Positions 55,214-64,000 of a stretch of DNA of 64,000 nt are shown here, piece by piece. The DNA lies in NCBI GenBank assembly GCA_963678675.1, contig OY783196.1:2501-66500 (forward strand), given 5' to 3'. The notes below the pieces were generated by a model, which was not told where the DNA came from, searched no databases, and saw only the letters and a list, made by a program, of their open reading frames with translations. Position 1 is the stretch's first letter, and every line of letters begins with the position of its first letter. Source of the DNA: Xiphydria camelus (Eukaryota > Arthropoda > Insecta > Hymenoptera > Xiphydriidae). The translations under genes were made by a program, and so were the position numbers.

Positions 55214-58200
55214 TCTTAGAGTGATATTTTAATTAACCGGGTTCGCGACCAATCGTATCCTCCTTTTCACATCCTCCCATTGCATCCTATTCTCCTATCC
55301 ATTTACTCGAACTCCTCACATGGCCCCGAGGATTTTTGCCTCTGTGTTGCTTTCTTCTAAAAAGCTCCTGTCGTCCGCTCTTTCCAAGTGTAAATACGCC
55401 ACGTATGTATTTGTATCTATTTTAAGCAAGACCCTACTACCAATTACCGTGTAACGCGATTATTTTAAGTCAGCTTCACGCCATTTCATGAATAGGTTCG
55501 GAAGACGTCGGATAATCGGGGGAAGGATCGATTTTTGATACGACTCGTTCACGATATAATCATGATGACTCTATCGTTTCGTAGGAATTTGAAATTCGTA
55601 CCAAGCCTACAATTTGCACTCAATCATTCGCTCGCGTTCGAAATATGAAATGTATCGCTTTTCACGTCACCAATCAAAATTTTCTACGAGAACATAATCC
55701 ACGTGTTTTCGTCGCTTCCTTCTTCTTGGCCGTTGAGGCTGTTTTCAATTTTCATTGAGATATTACCTATACCTCGCGCGATACTCGATAAGTTCTTTTC
55801 AACTCAATTTCGCCAGCAGCCGAGACTGGCTTTCTTGTCCCAATGATTCGTCTTCCCCGTTCCCTCTTTTCCGAATTCCATCGTTTTTTGCCGGTGAATT
55901 ACTGCAGATTTTTTTAGAATCACTACTCGCACTTGCTGCTGTCCCGTAGAAACGAATGAGCTAGGCGGAGGCGGCTCAAAAATGCGCCATATCCTTGTGT
56001 GCGCGCGCAGGAGGATCTCCGAATAGATATTAATTACCACTAAAGAGAGCCGCGTTTATGCGCTCGCGTTCGAGCCTGCCGAGGATGGAATTGCATATTT
56101 TCTTTTTTTGACATTGTTGCCAAAGTAACGTAACGTGAAAGAAGAGAAAGCTACTAAAAGATAACAGCTGGTTTACCAGTATATAGCGAATGTGTAGCGA
56201 GTTAATTAATTTAAGACGATTTTTGCCATGATGCTATAACCCGACGAGCTGGGCATCGATTCGCGATATGTGGAAAGGAACGATTTTTTATGGGATTATA
56301 TACCTTCGACGCGCGTCACTGGGTCTGCGACTTCGATGCTGAAACTTTGTACTCTCTCGCTCCGGACGCGATAGGAAGACGTGTGTGCGGAAAGCGATGA
56401 AAAGCGACGAGCGGGAGGATGCATTCGAATGACTGAATGGTTTCCCTCGGATATTTATATTTGATATTTTTTCTTTTTGTATATAACGTAAACGGCCAGT
56501 CCGGAAACGGCGGCTCTGCTGCGGCGATGAAGCTCCGCGCGTTTCACGCCTTCGCCGAACTCTCGTTTTCGAGATAAGCGAGCCGAGAAGAGCCGTCGTT
56601 TTTCATCGGGCCATCCTCGCGACTCTCAAACGAAGTTCAACGTATCGAAGTTCGAATCGGAGGAGCCTCTCTGAGGGTCTCCGCAATGCACAGAGAATAG
56701 GCTTCGATCGCGTGAATCATTATGTAGAAACGCAAATATAGTATTATTATTTTTATACATTTTGTGGATTAAGTATTTAATATTTGTTACTATACGCGAT
56801 TACACTACGAAGAGAGATACGTGAGATTTGAGAAAAGGGAAAGGAGGAGGAGGAGGAGGAGGAGGAGGAGAATGTGGAAAATCGTTCGCCCAGCTGGCCA
56901 TGGAGGCTGCCAAAGTTCTAACGCAAAGTAACATAACAGAATGAAATATAATGATAATAATGGAATTATAATTACAAGTAAGCAGACAAAAAAGGAATCA
57001 CAAGTGCTAAGAATCAGCGCTGCGAGAGAGTGAGCTTCATTGTGTACAGTAGACATTTAATTCGATCGTTATATAGTTAGACTTTAAGGATTTATAGTAT
57101 AATATAATATAATAACGTTATTTGTAATATTTAGGTGAAAATCGTGCGTAACCTGAAGTTTCAAATTCGACGCGTCGGACGGGTCTCGTGCAAGCACGGA
57201 GTCTGAAAACGATCGCTCGTCGTTGTTCTCATTTCTCGAGACGTTCGTCGTCTTCTTCGACGAGAAGTTGCCCGGACGGTGGGCTCGCGATGCCGTCTTT
57301 CTCGTTCTTGCACGAGACCGCATCCTCATGGTGCTCCCTTCTCCCGAATTGAATTGCCCGAAGATTATACATCGGTTCAAATTCTCCGGGTAACCCCGAG
57401 GGGTTTTCAACCGAAAAAAAACTCAACTATACCACATACTGCCCCGTGCCTTCCCTTTGATCTTCTGTACAAATGTAATGTACGGAGAGTAGATGGAAAA
57501 ACCATAACGATTGAGCGGAGAAAAGAAAGAAACTTGTTACAGCATATTTTATTATTGTTTAGTTATTTACAGTCTGTATATTATTAATTAATATTACAAT
57601 TAAAACTATTTTGTAGATAACCTGCGCCGAATTCTGTCACGGTCTCCATCGGTCGTCTCAGTGCGACCCTTCGTTCGCGATTACGTATTATGTATGTGTG
57701 CTATCCTATACATATATACGCGCTGAAATTCTTTTTCCTCTTCAAATGCTCGCGAATAGCTTCGGATGCAGTTATCATTATAGAGTATATATATTTATTT
57801 ATTTAATACGGGAATCGCGAAAGAGCGTCAAGATTAAGAAAGACTAGGTCGGAAAAGAGAGCCTCGGCTCTTTCCTACGTGGTATCGCGGATTTTCACCG
57901 AGTGCCGCGAACCAATTTGCTCGTAGTCCTGTGAAAGGTACTTTGGAAGATCTTGGTCTCGCTGTTGCGCGATCATTGGCCGATCCTATGATCGCGAAGT
58001 TTAACAGTGTGTGAATCGTCCAATATTTCGCGTAATTGTAGATCGTTCGTAGGATTGATCGATATACGCGTTGAAACGCTATCCAATTAACCACCGATCC
58101 CGGCGCACCGTTTCGTCGACATAACGAAAGCTTTAGTCCTTTATATCGGCGTGTGCCGGTAGCATCTCGAATTTAATTAATCTGGCGCTTTGTTACTCGC

Positions 58201-59616
58201 CAAGCACACTTGCGAACGCTTCGATGAATCTCATCGCTAAGATTGAAAAGACCCGATTGTCGGGTCGAGGGTGACTATTATGAACGCTTCTGATTCCTCT
58301 CCGAGTGGATCGTTTCTACGGAAGCAGCATGCGTCGCTTCTGCAAAGTCAAAACCCTACGCTCTACTGCTTTTTTTTTATGTTTAAATATTATCCATCTC
58401 ACACACGGCAATGAAGTTGCGATCAATCTACTGGTGGAAATATGAAACACGCGCTTCTCTGTTATGTCCTACTTACGGCAGGTTCACATCTCCGATTATG
58501 TAGACTCCCACATTGATATCCGTGCAGTAAAGTTATCTAACGCGCCGTCATACAGTAGGAATATTTGCTACAGATAATCCTATAGATTTCTCGTAGAAAT
58601 CGTATAAATATATTTGTCAATTGTGGAAAGCTATAAATACAAATAGATCAATCTCAGTTTTTGTATTCTCAGCTTTCCAAACATATTCGTTATCTATGCA
58701 CGTCTATGAGATTTCTATAGAATTTTCGTGTTACGAGTATTTGTAGGAGAGAGTGAGATACAGTTGGACACTTCTTACGATGCATCATACTAGCCAAAGG
58801 CCAGCACAGGTGTTTCGCTGTACCCCGCTCTCCCGTATTCGAAGCACGATTATCAGCCGGATCGTTGAAGAGGGCCTTATCGCTAAATGCTTACGATATA
58901 CCTATACAACACAGAAAATCTATCTTCGCTACTTTATAGGTAGAGCGGACTCTGAGAAATCGTCCTTTAAATACATACATGTAGAATGTACATACGCGTG
59001 GTTCTGTGAAACGAGCGAGGGGAAATTGAATCGGGGCTGAATAGCGTGTATAACGAGAAAACCTTATTTCGAGCTATTTCTATAAGACGTAAAAATGTTT
59101 GGAAATCGCCGCGTAGCAGCTCGTCCACTCGCCGCATGCTCGCGGCTCTTTCGTGCGACGTAATCTACATACGTAGTTCTGAGAATGTGTCTTCCGATAT
59201 TTTAGTAAAATTGAGGAGTATTTTCTTGTATATGCGCCGTACGCGAGATTCTTCCCTATAACCATCAGAAATCCCCGATTGACGTCTGTGGAGAATTATA
59301 AATATCCATGCGCGATGTCTATCGAAGATTTATGATATATTGGATCGATTCTCGCGAAGCCCCGTAGCCGGCTATTGCGATTTTTCATGTGTAGATAGTT
59401 GAACAATTGTGTACACGGTTTTCCCGTACCACCCGTTGGACCTGACCTATTCTGCCAATTTCTACGTAGCATGCGATATCCTTGCTACGTTCGCATGGCG
59501 TTTACGAAACATCGTACAGCCCATCGAACCCATGTGCAACCAATTCATGTCTCCTGCGTGTTTTTTACTCACGCAACTTACTTTCTGACGAGACTGCAGA
59601 GTCTCGAAGCGAAGGA
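55214..59616. other. 4.4-kb convergent region, probable long 3' UTRs
   Basis: Between the ROCK stop (+) and the SCHIP1 stop (-). Frames are short, and none has domain similarity or splice connections. It likely contains long 3' untranslated regions of both genes. AT-rich patches with TATTAT and TTTATT words recur at about 56745-56785, 57075-57135 and 57540-57610. I saw no inverted-repeat elements. Confidence 0.5.
56842..56871 (+). repeat. (AGG)n microsatellite
   Basis: About ten GGA units in the non-coding region downstream of ROCK. On the minus strand it would read as poly-Leu, which explains the short minus frame 56805-57056. Confidence 0.85.
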
Positions 59617-61233
59617 TTATTTTCTCACGAGACCGACCAGACTCCGGTTCGACAGCTTGGGCTTGGACAACTTGATGTTGTTGTTGTTGTTGTTGTTATT
59701 GTTATTAGCGAGAAACAAGGTGGGCTGCTGATGATAATTCTTCGACGATTCACTAACGGAGCTCGAAGCGACGTTCTGACGCTTCAGCGACTCCTGCTTG
59801 GCACCTCTGCGCAAACAGACAGCACCTCACACACCGTCTATTTATTGCTGAGAGACGAAAAGGTGTCGTGTAAGCGGAAGCTGTCGTGCCATTGAATTTG
59901 ATCAGAGAAATGGAAGAAGAAGAAGAAGATGAAGAAGATTGGAAGAATGTGTCGGATGTGATTATGATGGCGAGCACGTTGAAAGAGAGGAAGAGAAGAT
60001 GGAGCAGGAAGAAGGTTCCCCGATCGGTCTTACTTACAAGTATCGCGTGAGATCTTCCACGTCTACAAGCATCGAGTCCTGTTCCATGTGCAGGTCGTCC
60101 CTCCTCAAGAGACCCTCCACTAGTGCTTCGTTCAACGTAGCGATCCTCGCGTGGAGATCGTTCGCTACTACCTGCAGCTGTGCAACGTTGAGTTCCGTCA
60201 ATAAAACCCGAGAAAGTCGGCGTCTGTCTTCACCCAGTTGAACTCCCACCTACGGAACGTACATAAGAGAGAAGCGGTATGTGGATAAGTACACTTGATA
60301 AGATACAATGCCACATTTTTCATATTTCTGCTTTCTTCCAGCCGACCTTTTCCAGGCTGGATCGAACCATCTCCGTGATGGGACTCTGCTTCAATCTCTG
60401 TCTCTCCACTTCCATCTGCATGTGAGCCATCTCCTTGGCCTGCGCCAGAGCCATTCTGGCCTCGGTCTGCAGCCTCGCCTGTCTCGCGAAGAAATCCGCC
60501 TCGTCGACGGGACCGGCAGCATCGACTCGCAGAGGCGGCAAGCTGAGGACCTGAGGTCTTAAGGGAGCTGATAATTTCGTTTCTGCCGAGGGCGTCGGTC
60601 CGGGAGAAGCATCATTTTCCGAAACGGGGGATTCCGTGTCAGAGGGGGTCTCGTTCATAAAACAGATCTGAAGGTTCATCCCTGCCGAATAAAAGGTAGA
60701 CTGTGTACATCGTTATCGAATAGTATACTTAACGAATTGTGTCACATTGCAAGTAATATACAATACTATACGGACCACTTTGAAGCCGAGTTTGAAGACT
60801 AGGTTTCCGCCCTCGTTCCGAGCGTAGATCGTCTGCGTCCGGCCCCATCGCCAGTCTCCTCCTGATCTCTTCCCGATCATTTCGTCGCTATAAAGAAGGA
60901 AGCAAAACGTGAATGGTCAGGTATAGATGATATTTTGCAGTCACAGTGCGAGCCAGCCAAGCAATGCGATCCAAACACCGTAATAAGATAGAGCAAATAA
61001 GAAGGGCTTCGGATAAAGTACGTCGGGAACACGATCTCGTCGATCCTTCACACCTGGTTCGTCACATCCGGGTCTCCCTGAACGAGTCTGTTGAATCTTG
61101 CTAGCAAGTCTTCCTTTTCCTGCCCTCTCGGTTCTGGATCTCGACCCGCTGCCACTGCTTGTACAACTTCGGCAACTCTTTCGTTCTCCTGAACAACGTA
61201 CACGAAAGCCGCCTCGTCAATTAATACTCTCAT
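59617..61233 (-). CDS. SCHIP1: Schwannomin-interacting protein 1 homologue
   Basis: Coiled-coil partner of merlin/NF2; in vertebrates it also organises axon initial segments and nodes. Five exons on the minus strand, 61054-61233, 60776-60887, 60347-60681, 60038-60249 and 59617-59806, give 342 aa from the ATG at 61233. Conserved blocks are RRNDREEIRRRLAMG, KPSLQTRLQSGMNLQICF, DFFARQARLQTEARMALAQA, LQVVANDLHARIATLNEAL and ELHMEQDSMLVDIEDLTR-like sequence (DLHMEQDSMLVDVEDLTR), matching SCHIP1 in order. The C-terminal coiled coil is about residues 210-275. The last exon adds a tail with ten Asn in a row. The frame continues upstream of 61233 through a run of seven Asp to a possible acceptor near 61282, so the true N-terminus may lie further upstream. 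Exon 2 uses a weak donor (G|GTCCGT). Confidence 0.88.
59676..59707 (-). repeat. (AAC)n tract encoding poly-Asn in SCHIP1
   Basis: GTT repeats on the plus strand, ending in two GTTATT units, are read on the minus strand as ten consecutive Asn codons (mostly AAC) in the last SCHIP1 exon. Confidence 0.85.
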
Positions 61234-61245
61234 AGCGGATTTTAC

Positions 61246-61270
61246 GTCGTTGTCGTCGTCGTCGTCGTCG
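61246..61270 (-). repeat. (GAC)n tract just upstream of the assigned SCHIP1 ATG
   Basis: Seven GAC units on the minus strand are followed by AAC GAC GTA AAA TCC GCT and then the ATG at 61233, all in frame. Read as protein this is an acidic run joined to VKSAMRVLIDEA, so the tract may be coding, with the assigned ATG internal. Confidence 0.7.
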
Positions 61271-64000
61271 CAGAAATTTAACTACCGGAAATTTACGGAG
61301 TGTCTACTTCGTGTTGTCTGACCGGTAAAGGTACTCTGTCCTGGTGAGTACTCAACTATAGAGTGTACTTCTCGATTTTGATAAACGCCAGATATGTAAA
61401 TCTCTTCTCTTCTTCGCTATTTTTACTTATCCGCTACACCTCGTCATAATATTTTTCAGATTTCGCGATTAAAGAATTTCAACGAAAGACGCGCGAAGCC
61501 TGCCGTCGGTCTATTTCCGTCCGCTTTCCATCGTCGGATTTCCAAGACGCGTGCCAGGTCTCTCCGCGATGACGAGGCCCGCTAAATCTCAACGCGTGAT
61601 TCCATGGTAAACGATTGCGTCGGACTTCTTAATTGGAGTGCCGAGCGAGGCGATCGATACGAATGTTTAGGGTACAGCTTGATATGTAACGAGGAAGCCG
61701 CGCGCGCTACGCGTATACATATATCCTGCACGTGCCACGGTGACCCTCGACTTGGATTGAACTCGTTCGACGACGTTTCAAGCCCTGATATAACTCGGCA
61801 AAGCGTGGGCGTACCATGAAATTCTACCGTTTGACTTTCGCCGTCGGCAAGGGAGTAGCCGAGTGCATTCTCCGACAGGCAAGGAGACTCCGTCGAGTAT
61901 ACCTACCTATGTGTAGCAGATACAAGCGTTCCAAGAGGTGGTTCCATCTACATAGGCACCGAGAAGACCGTCTCGATACGCGCGGGTAGAAAAACTTTCG
62001 CAGACGTTCGCTTATCGTACGGGATGTAAGAGTTTCAGCGACCAGTCGACGAGGTACCGGCCCACGCGCGTTCAGATTATAACAACTGCACAGGTACTTG
62101 CACAATTTCCGTTATTAATGCTGACTATGTGTATCCTTTGTGGCAAAACAATAGCAAAGCGAAAATAATGTTAACAATTCGTACCCCGATGCTTACATAT
62201 CGTCGTGGTATTGTCTACCGATGGTCGAAGCTATAAATCATTTGTCTCTCTTTATAATTGATTTAATTACTAAATTAATATCTAAAACCGTACAGGTATT
62301 TGGCATTTAGCGAAATTAATAGTTCACCTTGTTCTGCAGTGATTTTAGGGACGCGTGCCTATCTACATATGTAGTATACCTTGCACCCTGTAAGAACGCG
62401 TTTGTTTTGAAAGTCAACGGACATTGATCAATTCTGTTATTCCATCGTCCAATGGCGAAGTAATCTCCCTGCGCGTTTACGTTGAAATAACCGTGTAGGA
62501 AGGGAATTCTTCTATTCATGAGTCACCGACACGCTTTGTTTACGATACTATATGTACAACGCGTAACGTCTTTAGTAACATAGGTATATAGAGCGTATCG
62601 GCGAGTATCAAATCGGTCGATTGTACGTAGCTACTGTAGATCGATCACGACAATTTGACGAGCAACTCTACTTTCGATTTCGCTCCTCCAATTATTATCC
62701 GAGAGCGCCAAGATTTGTCACCTCACGTTCGCATTCAACGCACGGTCATGCACAGTCGATTTGATACTTTATTTCGATATACTTCGTATTCGAACGATCG
62801 AAAGAATCGAGAGAGGCTCTCCATTTCAATTTATGTACCTATACAAAATAATATGTGGTACTTGGCATTTCCGTCCGTTTTATCAAGTCCTTCCGCTCTT
62901 CAAAACTGCACCCCTATCACCGCGACCCGGTCAAATTGCCGATTCAATTTCTTTCGCTCGATGTTTCAGATCCAATTATAAACGCTTGCTGCCGCTTTCG
63001 TTATCCGATAGCGAGTTACGCGACGACGACTACAGCACAGCACCGATCACAGCTGCCACCGCGACTCTATTTACTTACGAAGTCGAAATCATTGTCGTAC
63101 GTGAACGTATAGAGATCAGCGACAAATCGCGAATCTTTCTTGTAGTGTCTGCGCGATTTGAAACTTGTGCCCATATCTGCCGCGCGCACGATGAGTCGAG
63201 GCCCGCTCCGATCGGAAAGAAAGGCTTTTCACCGCGTAGCGCGTCGCGAGGTAACTGGGGAACCTCTCTCTGGTAAGTCGGAGTCAGTACCGAGCAAGGC
63301 GTCTCTAGACGCCGCGCAGTGAAAGTGGCTAAAGGGGTACGATCGACTCGTGGCACACATACATACATACACGCTTTAAGTACGATCTAACGTTGTGCTG
63401 GTCAGTTTGCGCGCGGACGTCTCGCTTCTTCTAGATTTTTCACAAGGAATGTAAAATACCGAAATATATGTATGTCAAAATCACGCTGGAAATCATACAG
63501 AATCGCGAAGAATTACATCTCGAAGAAGATCCGAAAAAATCGGAAAAACTCCATCCCTTTACGAATTTAGGCAACGGATAGTCGTGTCGCTATACTATTT
63601 TCTTTTTGAAAATAAAAGAAGAGACTATTTATTCGAATCGCGTACTTTATATGTGGGAATACTTAGAAACCACGCGCGCGAATCGTTAAACCCGAATTCG
63701 AGACGTTACGGGGTGGGAGATACGAACGACACGGTTGGTTGACCGTCCGTGTCTCTCACGCTACTAGCTCATTCGCTTTCGGCCTAATGCGATTATCCCC
63801 GGAGCGCGATGAATTTTTTCAAATACTCGAGAGGAGTTTCCAGCGTGTTTTATCTCGATGGAAAAATGTAGGTACTTGGATATTAAGCTGCGTCAGCCGT
63901 TTCGTGGTAGTGTAGAGAATAGCGTGTATGCTTATCCTACTTCTTATGTACACACGTATAACTAACACGTAACATGTTGCACTATACGCGCTGCATCTTC
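61271..64000. other. 2.7-kb stretch without a supportable gene
   Basis: Upstream of SCHIP1. It may contain upstream SCHIP1 exons and promoter. Frames up to 171 codons (62761-63276) overlap others on both strands and lack any recognisable domain. A short CATA microsatellite lies near 63357-63370. I see no RNA gene. Confidence 0.5.

Noticed and set aside
62761..63276. 171-codon plus frame near the right end
   Set aside because: Overlaps frames on both strands, no domain, and composition resembles the surrounding non-coding DNA.

Overview
This window is the end of an insect chromosome. It opens with about 1.3 kb of nearly uninterrupted (CCTAA)n, the C-strand of the TTAGG telomere repeat. Everything that follows is eukaryotic: split genes with GT-AG introns (two are GC-AG), orthologues of insect chitin synthase, Rho kinase, POMT1, MED11, DUS2 and others, and many small fold-back (MITE-like) elements. 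TTAGG telomeres and compact, moderately AT-rich, intron-rich genes fit a hymenopteran, possibly an ant or other aculeate. That placement is inference, because no species-level marker is visible.

Layout. 1-1311: telomere. 1312-4376: subtelomere, made of degenerate TTAGG-like repeats in the opposite orientation, a poly-A run, and a composite fold-back structure (three copies of a ~325-bp cruciform-forming unit between inverted subrepeat arrays, all flanked by ~270-bp direct repeats). 4377-6233: no supportable gene. From 6.2 kb onward there are conserved single-copy genes: TMEM62 (-), an FRS2-type PTB adaptor (+), an ankyrin-repeat protein (-), MED11 (+), a PIX/ARHGEF7-type RhoGEF (-), chitin synthase (-, 19 coding exons), DUS2 (-), POMT1 (+), a BTB-BACK-PHR protein (-), ROCK (+) and SCHIP1 (-). 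The last 2.8 kb hold nothing I can support.

For most genes I rebuilt the exon chains from splice signals and checked that the summed coding length is a multiple of three: TMEM62 662 aa, FRS-like 478, ankyrin 689, MED11 140, PIX 947, chitin synthase 1597, DUS2 476, POMT1 786, BTB-PHR 522, ROCK 1370 (long form), SCHIP1 342 (N-terminus uncertain). These lengths are models read from genomic DNA, not transcripts.

The genes do not form an operon or a single pathway. Several nonetheless bear on Rho/Rac signalling, cortex and cuticle: ROCK, the PIX RhoGEF, SCHIP1 (a merlin partner), chitin synthase and POMT1. DUS2 and POMT1 start head-to-head about 400 bp apart and probably share a promoter region.

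The most distinctive non-gene signals are a 375-bp fold-back element inserted inside another copy of itself (28766-29517), the subtelomeric composite fold-back (2403-4376), a 233-bp near-perfect hairpin element with TA target duplications (10033-10265), a ~470-bp fold-back element carrying a CTCF-like motif between two divergent genes (46334-46800), and two GC-AG introns. I found no prokaryotic defence system, CRISPR array or intact transposase.
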